Shown here: positions 6,558 through 13,701 of the stretch, in pieces
Position numbering within the stretch: position 1 is the first letter of the stretch
Layout of the letters: each line of letters opens with the position of its first letter
DNA from: UBA9715 sp045614225
Lineage (GTDB): Bacteria; Actinomycetota; Coriobacteriia; Coriobacteriales; Eggerthellaceae
DNA length: 22,591 nt
Assembly: GCA_045614225.1 (NCBI GenBank)
Contig: JAZLCO010000103.1
Coordinates: forward strand, 1-22,591
Direction of reading: 5' to 3'
Made by a program: the position numbers and the translations under genes
Notes under the pieces: generated by a model
What the model saw: the letters and a program-made list of their open reading frames with translations, nothing else
What the model was told of the DNA's origin: nothing
Database searches by the model: none

Positions 6558-8744
6558 TCATGAAGCAAAGGCTGCCTCGAGGAGAGCCTGTCTCTCCTCT
6601 GGAAGCGTAATCAGTATTGCAGGGTCGTAGAACGGACCGATTATTTCGCGGAGCTTCTCGAGTTGGCGCCGCGCTCGTTCGTGGTCGGGGTCTTTCCCGA
6701 TGGTTTCCAGCGTTCTACAGACATCGCGTGTGAACAGCCGTCTTATGAACGCCTTGCAGTGTGCTAGCTCGCGTGCTTCTTTCGAGACAAACCCGAAGAT
6801 GTCTTCGAAGGCGGCCAGATTGGAATCGACATCATCCCATGTCGAAAGCGAGATGTTGCCGTCCGAAACGGCGCACAGATGATAGTACGGGTAATCTGCG
6901 GCCACCGAGATGGTGTTTGCACGACAGTAGGCTCGCAGCACGAAGCTGATATCCTCGGGCATGAAATCGGGGAAACGCAAATCGGCGATAAGGCTGCGGC
7001 GGTACAGTTTGTAAGAGCCGAACGTCCACATCACTTTGGAATGTAGCAGGTCCACGTCCGGCTGATTGGCAACGAACATCGACAGGGGTACCTGGCGGCC
7101 CCCCTCGCCCCGGAGCTTCACAAGCAGAACATCCGAATTCCAGTCGAGGGCGTGGGCGAGCATGCGCTCCACGGCTTCTGGGCCCAGCCAGTCGTCAGCG
7201 TCCAGGAAGAGCACGTATTCGCCCTGCGCTTCGGACAGGCCCCTGTTGCGAGGCGAAGCGGGCGAGCCCGACTGGGTGGCTGTTCGAGCTAGCTTGACGT
7301 GGTTGGGATGCGCTTCGGCGTAGCCCCTCAGCAGCTTCCAGGTTCCGTCGGAGGAACAGTCGTCGACCAAGACAAGCTCCATGCGATTTATGGGATACGT
7401 TTGCGCGAGCACTGAATCTACAGCGCGGCAGATCGTCTTCTCGGCATTGTGTGCAGGCACGATGATGCTGATATCGGGGCCGGAGGGGTTGCGGTCCAAC
7501 ATACGCTCAACTACGGGCTTTTTGGCGAATTCCGACAAATCCCCGAACACTTCATGTGCGATGCGCTCGGTTGCATGGCCATCGCAGGAACACATGAACT
7601 TCTGCCGGAAAGACACGATAGCAAAGGGGTTGAACGCTTCGTCCAGCGAGCGCATCCAAGCCGCCAGGTCGTCAGTGTTTCCGAGCGTCGGGCCGGGGGT
7701 CATCTCGTCGAACGGATAGTAGAACCCGCGCCAATCGCCATAGGTTTCGATATCGGGCGAAAGAAACGCCATCGGTCGCTCCATCAGGGAATATTCGAAT
7801 ATGATTGACGAATAATCGGTCACGAGCGCGTCCGCGGTAACGAGAAGGCGGTCGGTCGGGATGTCGGGAACGGGAAACACAAAGCCGCTGCATTCCCTGG
7901 GGATAGCAGGAGGGTTCTTCACGAACGGGTGGTGCTTCACCAGCACGATCCATTCGTCGCCGACGGCATCGTGCAGCGCTTGCCAGTCGATGAAGTCGGG
8001 CCCTTCTGCCTCGCTGACGTGTCCTCTAAACGTCGGGGCGTAGAGCATCGTGCGCTTTTCGGCAGCCTCAGGAACGACCGAGGCCACTTCTTCCCGCGCA
8101 TCCTTCAAGAAGCTAGGATCGAAAAAACGATCAGTGCGGCTGACTCCGATGGCGCGCACCGTTTCTGGGGTGTCATTGAGATCCATGGCCTCGCGGTACG
8201 CCCATTCGACTTCTGGACTGCTTACGGTGACGAGGGAAAGGTTGCGGTAAAAGGGATGGCGATCGATTTCGCGTTTGGTGCAGCCGAATTTCAATGCTGC
8301 AGTCGACATACCCCATTTCTTGAACGCACCGCATGCATGCCATAGTTGGATGACGTTAGTCTCGGGGCGCAAGGGCAGGCAGCTCACAAGGTCGGAAGCA
8401 TCGGCGAGAAACACTGTCCGGGCGTCTGCCATGTTTCGGCAGAGGTCCAGGCAACGCCTGTAATACTCGATCCAACCGATGTGTTCGCTTTGCGCCAGGC
8501 CGATGAACTTCACATCGAGGCTGTAGTTGTCTTGCAAGTAGGCAAACATGCGCCAGAACGCATCCGGCATCGTGGAGGATTTCGTGTCGACGAACAAGAC
8601 CTTGCGTCGATCGACATCGCATCGGGCAGAAGCTTTGCGGTACTCATGGGGGAACGCCATGCCGAACGACCAGTCTTTCGCCACGAATCGAACGGGTCGT
8701 TTCAGCGTGCATTTAACATGCTTTGCCAGTGAATCGTGTCCCAT
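6558..8744 (-). CDS. Bifunctional CDP-glycerol glycerophosphotransferase (TagF-like) - GT2 glycosyltransferase
   Basis: 728 residues. The first half (about 45-405) matches the poly(glycerol phosphate) transferase family: QLWHACGAFKKWG with His136, YAPTFRG at 235-241, VKHHPF with His271/272, and TDYSSIIFEYSLMERP at 309-324. These are the His and Ser/Thr-rich segments that bind CDP-glycerol in TagF/TarF. The second half (about 423-728) is a GT2 domain with ISIIVPAHNAEKT, LVLVDDCSSDGTW, SPRNRGL and the metal motif FLDADDW (Asp515, Asp517-518). One polypeptide could therefore add a phosphoglycerol-type (or related alditol-phosphate) unit and a sugar to a teichoic-acid-like polymer. It is the first gene of the operon. 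The ATG at 8744 follows an in-frame stop; the only SD-like run (AGAGGGG) is about 14 nt away, longer than usual. Confidence 0.9.
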   Translation of the reverse strand: MGHDSLAKHVKCTLKRPVRFVAKDWSFGMAFPHEYRKASARCDVDRRKVLFVDTKSSTMPDAFWRMFAYLQDNYSLDVKFIGLAQSEHIGWIEYYRRCLDLCRNMADARTVFLADASDLVSCLPLRPETNVIQLWHACGAFKKWGMSTAALKFGCTKREIDRHPFYRNLSLVTVSSPEVEWAYREAMDLNDTPETVRAIGVSRTDRFFDPSFLKDAREEVASVVPEAAEKRTMLYAPTFRGHVSEAEGPDFIDWQALHDAVGDEWIVLVKHHPFVKNPPAIPRECSGFVFPVPDIPTDRLLVTADALVTDYSSIIFEYSLMERPMAFLSPDIETYGDWRGFYYPFDEMTPGPTLGNTDDLAAWMRSLDEAFNPFAIVSFRQKFMCSCDGHATERIAHEVFGDLSEFAKKPVVERMLDRNPSGPDISIIVPAHNAEKTICRAVDSVLAQTYPINRMELVLVDDCSSDGTWKLLRGYAEAHPNHVKLARTATQSGSPASPRNRGLSEAQGEYVLFLDADDWLGPEAVERMLAHALDWNSDVLLVKLRGEGGRQVPLSMFVANQPDVDLLHSKVMWTFGSYKLYRRSLIADLRFPDFMPEDISFVLRAYCRANTISVAADYPYYHLCAVSDGNISLSTWDDVDSNLAAFEDIFGFVSKEARELAHCKAFIRRLFTRDVCRTLETIGKDPDHERARRQLEKLREIIGPFYDPAILITLPEERQALLEAAFAS

Positions 8745-8828
8745 TGCGATGTCGTATGCCCCTCTTCATGATGGTCGTGTCCATCGGTTGCGCATTGCAA
8801 TCGTGCGCGTGCGAATCATTCAATTTGC

Positions 8829-8834
8829 ATTATA
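8829..8834 (-). promoter_or_regulatory. Candidate -10 element of the wall-polymer operon
   Basis: Read on the minus strand, bases 8834-8829 are a perfect TATAAT, about 85 nt before the start codon at 8744 in an AT-rich stretch. No good -35 hexamer lies 16-18 bp upstream (the 17-bp position gives TATGTA), so promoter strength or dependence on an activator is unclear. Confidence 0.45.
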
Positions 8835-8915
8835 GTAATAAAGAAATAATCTACATAGGCAATAATAAATACCAGGTAGTTCATAAATCTAGCTGCCATC
8901 TGGGCAAATTCAGAA

Positions 8916-8958
8916 ACCGCTTTCCTTATGCAAATTAGGCATAAGGGAAAAAGGCGGT
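8916..8958. promoter_or_regulatory. Dyad with LysR-box geometry upstream of the HTH-only regulator
   Basis: CCTTATGC (8924-8931) and GCATAAGG (8939-8946) are perfect inverted repeats around the 7-nt spacer AAATTAG. The core is ATGC-N7-GCAT, exactly the T-N11-A form typical of LysR-type regulator sites. Outer ACCGC (8916-8920) and GCGGT (8954-8958) extend the symmetry imperfectly. The centre lies about 95 bp before the LysR-like start codon and about 190 bp before the divergent operon, so it could serve autoregulation, the divergent operon, or both. In RNA the same sequence would form a hairpin. Confidence 0.5.
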
Positions 8959-9029
8959 AAAAACATACAAAATCAAGAATAAACTTAAATGAGTATAAGT
9001 CATAAACACCGATTCTTGCATAGGCGAAC

Positions 9030-9311
9030 ATGTCAGTGGAGTTGCATCAGCTGAAATACTTCAGGGTGGTGGCCAAGTACCAGAGCGTCTCGAAGGCTGC
9101 AATCGAATTGCACGTTTCGCAGTCCGCATTGTCTCGTTCCATTGCAAAGCTCGAGACGGAGCTGAACGTCACGTTGTTTGACCGCAATGGGAAAAGGCTC
9201 GCCTTGAACGAGAACGGCACCCGTTTCCTCGTCGACGTCGAGCGAATTCTCGGCGATATAGACGACAGCGTCCGCACAATCAGCTTGTCGAATATCAACA
9301 CCCTCGACTAA
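9030..9311 (+). CDS. LysR-type DNA-binding domain protein lacking an effector domain
   Basis: 93 residues from ATG 9030, with AGGCG about 5 nt upstream. Residues 1-65 are a clear LysR winged helix-turn-helix: ELHQLKYFRVVAKYQSVSKAA, HVSQSALSRSIAKLETEL, then LFDRNGKRLALNENG. Residues 66-85 match the start of the linker helix used for dimerisation (FLVDVERILGDIDDSVRTI). The gene then stops, whereas full LysR regulators are about 300 residues with a periplasmic-binding-protein-like effector domain. Under 200 bp separate it from the next gene and I see no leftover effector coding there, so it is either a clean truncation or a genuine small regulator. Its intact frame favours some function. It could bind the dyads in this intergenic region and control the neighbouring operons, possibly as a dominant competitor of a full-length LysR. 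Confidence 0.8.
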   Translation: MSVELHQLKYFRVVAKYQSVSKAAIELHVSQSALSRSIAKLETELNVTLFDRNGKRLALNENGTRFLVDVERILGDIDDSVRTISLSNINTLD

Positions 9312-9358
9312 CCGCATCGTGCTTTGACGAGCGGCTCCCAATGATTCTTCACTTCGTA

Positions 9359-9368
9359 TTATGCATAA
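9359..9368. promoter_or_regulatory. TTATGCATAA palindrome upstream of the uptake operon
   Basis: A perfect 10-bp palindrome in an AT-rich stretch about 50 bp upstream of the candidate -10 of the ABC operon. Its half-site TTATGC/GCATAA is the same as in the dyad at 8924-8946. It could be a second site for the same regulator. Its shortness means chance is possible. Confidence 0.3.
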
Positions 9369-9418
9369 AATGCAATAGTAATTACCTGATGAAACAGTTT
9401 TCCAATCCCTCGCGGCGT

Positions 9419-9424
9419 TATACT
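9419..9424 (+). promoter_or_regulatory. Candidate -10 element of the uptake operon
   Basis: TATACT matches TATAAT at 5 of 6 positions. With a usual 7-nt offset, transcription would start near 9431, inside the 23-bp dyad that follows, leaving a leader of about 65 nt. No strong -35 hexamer is seen at 17 bp (the area reads CAGTTTTCC). Confidence 0.45.
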
Positions 9425-9446
9425 TTTATGAATATTATTCATAAAA
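9424..9446. promoter_or_regulatory. Perfect 23-bp dyad, probable repressor operator (Fur-family-like 7-1-7 geometry)
   Basis: TTTTATGAATA (9424-9434) and TATTCATAAAA (9436-9446) are exact inverted repeats about a single central T. The inner ATGAATA-T-TATTCAT has the 7-1-7 arrangement of Fur/PerR/Zur sites. It directly abuts and overlaps the candidate -10 at 9419-9424, where a bound repressor would block initiation. It precedes genes for an iron/heme/corrinoid-class ABC transporter, which fits metal-dependent repression. The exact regulator is inferred from geometry and context only. Confidence 0.6.
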
Positions 9447-9497
9447 AAGAATGTTCAATGCGCGCCTCGCACAAGGGGGCGTCAGCAGGGGTTGACG

Positions 9498-10628
9498 GTG
9501 GTCATGCAGCTTGCAGGGGGAAAGGGAATCGGAGTCGTATCCGATAATTCGATTCGTCCGTCGCAACGGGCGCAAGTCGACGCTGCCTTCGGACGCAAGG
9601 TGTCCCCGATGACCGCAATCGCCTTGGTGGCAGCTCTCGTGGTGCTCATCTTGTTCTCGTATGCAATCGGGCGCTATGCCGTCCCGGTGGGCGATCTTCT
9701 GACAGGCGTGTACACCCATTTCTTCGATCCAGATCTCATCGATCCGGACAGCATGCGCTATTCGGTCGAAGACGAGCGCATCGACCGCGTCATCTTCAAC
9801 ATCCGAGGCCCCCGCATCGCCTTGGTGTGCCTCGTGGGAGCTGCGCTGGCATGTGCGGGCGCTTCGTACCAGGGCATGTTCAAGAACCCGCTGGTCTCTC
9901 CCGACATCTTGGGTTCTTCGGCGGGTGCTAGCCTGGGCGCGTGCCTGGCCATGCTGCTCAACCTCGACAACTTCGCCATCCAGGTGTTCGCGTTCGCCGG
10001 CGGCTTGCTGGCGGTGGGGTTGGCGGTGCTGCTCAACCGCATCGTCAAGTACGACCCGACGTTGGGCTTGGTGCTCGGCGGCATTCTGGTTTCGAGCCTG
10101 TTCTCGTCGGGCACGTCGTTCATCAAGCTGGTCGCCGACTCGCAAGACAAATTGCCCACCATCCAGTTCTGGCTGATGGGCAGCTTCAACCGCGTCGACG
10201 GCGACGACCTGACCCTGGCGATAATTCCGCTGCTGGTGGGGTTCGTCATCCTCATCGTCATGTCTTGGCGGCTCAACGTGCTGTCATTCGGCGACGAAGA
10301 GGCGCGCTCGATGGGCGTCAACACCAGGACCACGCGTCTGCTCGTCATCTTCGCATCGACGCTCCTGGCTTCGGTGTCGGTGGCCGTGGCCGGCGTCATC
10401 GGCTATGTCGGCCTGGTCGTGCCGCACTTGGCGCGCGCCATCGTGGGGCCCAATTACAAGGTGCTGCTGCCCACGTCGATGTTTGTGGGCGCTTGCTTCC
10501 TGTTGGTTATCGACGACATCGCCCGCGTGCTCATGGCAGTCGAGATCCCAATTGGCATCCTGACCGCCATCGTGGGCGTGCCGTTCTTCGTCGTCATCTT
10601 CCGCAACCAGATGAGGGGGTGGCGATGA
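9498..10628 (+). CDS. FecCD/BtuC-family ABC transporter permease (iron-siderophore, heme or corrinoid type)
   Basis: About 376 residues with many hydrophobic helices. The start is uncertain. GTG 9498 lies 6 nt after AGGGG and is chosen here; ATG 9504 and TTG 9492 are in frame. The signatures of the FecCD family are present: RGPRIALV, GAALACAGASYQGMFKNPLVSPDILGSS (given in parts), the coupling segment GDEEARSMGVN that meets the ATPase, and GYVGLVVPHLARAIVGPNY with DDIARVLMAVEIPIGILTAIVGVPFF near the end. The family imports ferric siderophores, heme, cobalamin and a few oxyanions as a homodimer. It is the first gene of a long + strand operon, and its stop codon overlaps the ATPase start (ATGA at 10625-10628). 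The substrate cannot be told from the permease alone. Confidence 0.92.
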   Translation: MVMQLAGGKGIGVVSDNSIRPSQRAQVDAAFGRKVSPMTAIALVAALVVLILFSYAIGRYAVPVGDLLTGVYTHFFDPDLIDPDSMRYSVEDERIDRVIFNIRGPRIALVCLVGAALACAGASYQGMFKNPLVSPDILGSSAGASLGACLAMLLNLDNFAIQVFAFAGGLLAVGLAVLLNRIVKYDPTLGLVLGGILVSSLFSSGTSFIKLVADSQDKLPTIQFWLMGSFNRVDGDDLTLAIIPLLVGFVILIVMSWRLNVLSFGDEEARSMGVNTRTTRLLVIFASTLLASVSVAVAGVIGYVGLVVPHLARAIVGPNYKVLLPTSMFVGACFLLVIDDIARVLMAVEIPIGILTAIVGVPFFVVIFRNQMRGWR

Positions 10629-11437
10629 CACTGCTCGAAGTTGAAAACCTCAGCGTGGGATACGGAGACAAGGTTATCGTCCACGACGCCTCGTTCAACG
10701 TCGACGAAGGCGAGTTCGCATGCATCATCGGCGCGAACGGCTGCGGCAAGACGACCACGCTCAAATGCATCCTGGGGCTTCTGGCCCCGAAAGGGGGCAG
10801 CGTCAAGGTGCGCGGCGAGAGCACGCTGCACATGACCGAGAAGCAGCGGGCGCGGTACTTCGCCTACATACCCCAAGCGCACACGCCGCCGTTCCCGTTC
10901 TCCGTGGCCGATGTCGTCATCATGGGGCGTACGCCCTATGTCAACACGTTGGCGCGCATCGGTGCGGAAGACAAGCGAATCGCGTTCGAGGCGATGGAGC
11001 TGCTCGGCATCGAGGAGCTGGCGAACAGCGTTTACACCGAGCTCTCGGGCGGCCAGCAGCAGTTGGTGCTCATCGCGCGGGCTTTGGCTCAACAGCCCCA
11101 GGTGCTGATCATGGACGAGCCCACCGCCTCGCTCGATTTCGGCAATCAGCAGATGGTGCTGGGCCAGATGAAGAAGCTGACGCGCAACGGCACGAGCGTC
11201 GTCATGGTCACGCACGATCCCGACCATGCGCTGTTCTGCGCGGACGAGGTCATCGTGATGCACGAGGGAAGGGTCATCGCCACCGGCGATTCCGACGGCG
11301 TCATGACCGACGAGTGCCTGCGTACCATCTACGGCACGCGGGCGCGCATCATGGACGTCACATTGGAGGAGGGGAACACGGTCAAGGTGTGCATTCCTCT
11401 CATGGACACGATGGGGCAGGAGGTCGTTCGTGTCTGA
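10625..11437 (+). CDS. ABC transporter ATPase of the FecE/BtuD class
   Basis: 270 residues from the ATG at 10625, which overlaps the permease stop by 4 bp. All nucleotide-binding motifs are intact: Walker A GANGCGKTTT, Q-loop in AYIPQAH, signature LSGGQQQLVLIARAL, Walker B VLIMDEPTASLD, and the H-loop VTHDPDHAL. Length and the PPFPFSVADVVIMGR segment are typical of ATPases paired with FecCD permeases. It powers import at the cytoplasmic face. An 8-bp overlap with the following binding-protein gene places a strong AGGAGG inside its 3' end. Confidence 0.95.
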   Translation: MTLLEVENLSVGYGDKVIVHDASFNVDEGEFACIIGANGCGKTTTLKCILGLLAPKGGSVKVRGESTLHMTEKQRARYFAYIPQAHTPPFPFSVADVVIMGRTPYVNTLARIGAEDKRIAFEAMELLGIEELANSVYTELSGGQQQLVLIARALAQQPQVLIMDEPTASLDFGNQQMVLGQMKKLTRNGTSVVMVTHDPDHALFCADEVIVMHEGRVIATGDSDGVMTDECLRTIYGTRARIMDVTLEEGNTVKVCIPLMDTMGQEVVRV

Positions 11438-12575
11438 TAACCTGCAATGGCTAACCGCCGAACCCATTTCGCGCAGGCGGTTCGTCCGCATGGCGTTCGT
11501 CGCAGGCGCAGCTGCAATGGCCGCGCCCCTCGCGGCGTGTCGGTCGGAGCGCGGCGACGAGGTGTTCAAGGGCGTGCGCACCATCGTGGACGACGCGGGG
11601 CGCGAGCTCACCGTCCCCACGCCGGACAACATCAAGCGCGTCTATTTCACCTCGGCGCTTGCCCAGGTGTTCGTTCTCACATTGAAGCCCGAGGTCATGG
11701 GCGCGTCGTGTTCGAAGTTCTCGCATGAGGACATGAACTACCTGCCCAAGGAAATGCAAGGCCTCGAGTACTTGGGCGCTGTGGAAAGCGGACAGATGGA
11801 CGTCGAGGCCGTGATGCAAGCGGGCATCCAGGTGATTTTCTCGATTTCGTCCATCGAACTGGTCGAGGCGAACATCGACGAGGCCGACAACATCCAGAAG
11901 CTCTCCGGCATCCCCGTCGTTTTGATAGACGGTTCGACCGAGCGCATCTCGCATGCATACGAGATGCTCGGCGATATCCTGGGTTGCGAAGAGCGGGCCA
12001 AGCAACTGGCCTCCTACTGCGAAGACGTCGTGAAGCGCGTCTCGGCGGCGGTGGACGACATTCCCGAGTCTCAGCGCGTGCGCGTGTACTACGCCGAAGG
12101 CCCGCAGGGGTTGCAAACCGAGCCGGCAAGCAGCCAGCATGCGTGGTCGTTCGTGGCCGCCGGCGGCAACGTCGTGGCGCAAGTGGATTGGTTCGACGCC
12201 ACCGGCATGTCCGACGTTTCGCTCGAATCGGTCATCGGCTGGAACCCCGAGATCATCGTTACCTGGGACGCCGAGCTGCGGGGCGGCGCCGAGGACATCA
12301 TCCGCTCGAGTGCCGACTGGGCTGTCATCGATGCGGTGCGCAACGGTCGCGTGTACGCCATGCCCAACACCCCTGTCGCCTGGGTCGACCGTCCCATGGC
12401 GTGCAACAGGTTCCTGGGCGTCCAGTGGCTGGCCAACATGTTCTATCCCGACCGCTACGACGTCGACATGGTCGAGGTTGCAAAGGACTACTACAAGCTG
12501 TTCTTCAGCGTGGATGTGACCGACGAGGAGATGAGGGGTTTTCTCAGTAACAGCTATCCGCCGTATCGGGCATGA
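11430..12575 (+). CDS. Tat-exported lipoprotein, FepB/BtuF-type substrate-binding protein
   Basis: 381 residues from GTG 11430, which lies 6 nt after AGGAGG. The N-terminus has a twin-arginine motif SRRRFVR (14-20), a hydrophobic stretch, and the lipobox LAAC with Cys37, so a folded lipoprotein is exported by Tat and held on the outer face of the membrane. The rest follows the class III (two-lobed, helix-linked) binding-protein plan: RTIVDDAGRELTVPTP, IKRVYFTSA, a LEYLGAVESGQMDVEAVMQAG segment, and late WNPEIIVTWD and VYAMPNTPVAWVDRP. Such proteins bind ferric siderophores, heme, cobalamin or oxyanions. Tat export hints that a cofactor or ligand may be loaded before export, but many Coriobacteriia use Tat for lipoproteins. 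The ligand is not predictable. Confidence 0.92.
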   Translation: MSDNLQWLTAEPISRRRFVRMAFVAGAAAMAAPLAACRSERGDEVFKGVRTIVDDAGRELTVPTPDNIKRVYFTSALAQVFVLTLKPEVMGASCSKFSHEDMNYLPKEMQGLEYLGAVESGQMDVEAVMQAGIQVIFSISSIELVEANIDEADNIQKLSGIPVVLIDGSTERISHAYEMLGDILGCEERAKQLASYCEDVVKRVSAAVDDIPESQRVRVYYAEGPQGLQTEPASSQHAWSFVAAGGNVVAQVDWFDATGMSDVSLESVIGWNPEIIVTWDAELRGGAEDIIRSSADWAVIDAVRNGRVYAMPNTPVAWVDRPMACNRFLGVQWLANMFYPDRYDVDMVEVAKDYYKLFFSVDVTDEEMRGFLSNSYPPYRA

Positions 12576-12605
12576 GAGGGCTTCAACCAAAAGGAGTTTT
12601 GACGC

Positions 12606-13376
12606 ATGGAGTTTTTGCAAGCAACATATTTCGGCGACATCCTGCATTGGGTTGCGCAAGCGCTGCTCGTGCCCGCGGTCATCGTGCTGTTGATTCTGAT
12701 TTTGTACGCGATTTGGTGCATTGGCAGCGTGCTGGTGGAATGGGTGACGGAGCGCAGGTACTTCAAGGTGACCATGCCCGATTTCCTCGAGCAGATCAAC
12801 GAGGCGGAGTCTGCCGAACTGCCCAAGGTCATCGCCGATTCGCAGCTTCTCGGCAGCCAAAAGCGCGTTTTGCTGACCATCTGGGATCACCGGTGCCTGC
12901 CGGTCGACTCGCATACCGCGTTGGCCAAGCGGCTGATCGAGGAACGCGAGGATTGGAATATGCATGTGCTCATGCGCACGCAGACGGTTTCGAAAATCGC
13001 CCCGATGCTCGGTCTGATGGGCACGTTGATCCCCTTGGGCCCCGGGCTCATCTCGCTGGGGCAAAACGATGTGCTGACCCTGACGTCATCGCTGCTCGTG
13101 GCGTTCGACACCACGGTGGCCGGCTTGGTGGTCTCGGTGGTCACGTTCGTCATCACCAAGGTCCGCCAACGTTGGTACGACAACTACATGTCGGCGCTCG
13201 AGGCTTCGGCCACTGCCATCCTCGAGAAGGTCGACGGCCAGCGCAACCGGGGCGAGATAACCATCGACCATCCTTCGAATTGCTTGGAAATGTACGCTCC
13301 GGAAAAGCCGAAGAGCACGGTGCGTTCCGGCAGGCGCACGGGTTCCGTCAGTGGAGCGGAGGTCCAACATGGGTAG
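12606..13376 (+). CDS. MotA/TolQ/ExbB-type proton-channel family protein
   Basis: 256 residues from ATG 12606, with AAGGAG 9 nt upstream. Three membrane helices are visible at about 17-43, 132-152 and 162-186, with a large cytoplasmic loop between the first and second, as in ExbB and TolQ. The family core is clear: APMLGLMGTLIPLGPGL (132-148, with Thr140 at the position of the channel-facing Thr of ExbB) and LLVAFDTTVAGLVVS (Thr169/170). In diderms these proteins form a pentamer around ExbD/TolR helices and convert ion flow into force. Here it lies 30 bp after an ABC binding-protein gene and overlaps the small single-helix gene by 8 bp, so the two probably form one complex. The basic C-terminal tail (about 225-256) is unlike ExbB and may be cytoplasmic. 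Confidence 0.9.
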   Translation: MEFLQATYFGDILHWVAQALLVPAVIVLLILILYAIWCIGSVLVEWVTERRYFKVTMPDFLEQINEAESAELPKVIADSQLLGSQKRVLLTIWDHRCLPVDSHTALAKRLIEEREDWNMHVLMRTQTVSKIAPMLGLMGTLIPLGPGLISLGQNDVLTLTSSLLVAFDTTVAGLVVSVVTFVITKVRQRWYDNYMSALEASATAILEKVDGQRNRGEITIDHPSNCLEMYAPEKPKSTVRSGRRTGSVSGAEVQHG

Positions 13377-13689
13377 GTTCAGCAACTTCTCGGGAAGTTC
13401 GCTCAGGCGCAACCGGATGCTCGAAGACGAAGATCCGGCGTCCGGCTTGTCCAACTTGGCGGACTGCATGCTCGTCCTCGCATGTGGGTTGATGGTTTCT
13501 CTCGTCGTGGCATGGAACCTCGACTTGCAGCAGATGACCGAGGTGAACATGTCGGACAACAAGGTTGAGATCGAGGACGTCGAGAGCATCGACGACGTTA
13601 TCGAATCGGGCGGAACGACTTATATCGATGTGGGCCGTGTGTACCAAGACCCCGAAACAGGGAAGTACTTCGTACTGGAAGGCGAGTAG
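13369..13689 (+). CDS. Small single-helix protein resembling DUF2149, probable ExbD-like partner
   Basis: 106 residues from ATG 13369, 6 nt after GGAGG; an in-frame GTG at 13351 is less likely. A basic N-terminus with RRNRMLEDEDPASGLSNL leads into one membrane helix, about 31-50, reading ADCMLVLACGLMVSLVVAW. An acidic outer domain of about 55 residues follows and ends in a GKYFVLEGE strand. The entry DPxSGLxNLxDxMLVxA resembles DUF2149 proteins, which I recall being found next to ExbB-type genes in methanogens and anaerobes. Asp32 followed by MLVL sits like the proton-carrying Asp of ExbD/TolR/MotB. Gene size, topology, this Asp and the overlap with the ExbB-type gene all support an ExbD-like stator role. 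There is no visible peptidoglycan-binding domain. The family name is from memory. Confidence 0.78.
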   Translation: MGRFSNFSGSSLRRNRMLEDEDPASGLSNLADCMLVLACGLMVSLVVAWNLDLQQMTEVNMSDNKVEIEDVESIDDVIESGGTTYIDVGRVYQDPETGKYFVLEGE

Positions 13690-13701
13690 CGTAACGGCAC
13701 C

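Noticed and set aside
8815..9030. AT-rich island as a mobile-element insertion or attachment site
   Set aside because: No direct repeats, integrase or transposase; the composition is explained by divergent promoters and operator-like dyads.
9312..9497. Remnant of a LysR effector domain, or a cobalamin/other riboswitch upstream of the permease
   Set aside because: The space is under 200 bp, AT-rich and carries promoter and dyad elements; no effector-domain coding or conserved riboswitch core could be seen.
11451..13064. 537-codon minus-strand frame across the binding-protein and ExbB genes
   Set aside because: Antisense shadow spanning two unrelated real genes; His/Asp/Arg/Leu-rich with no recognisable fold.
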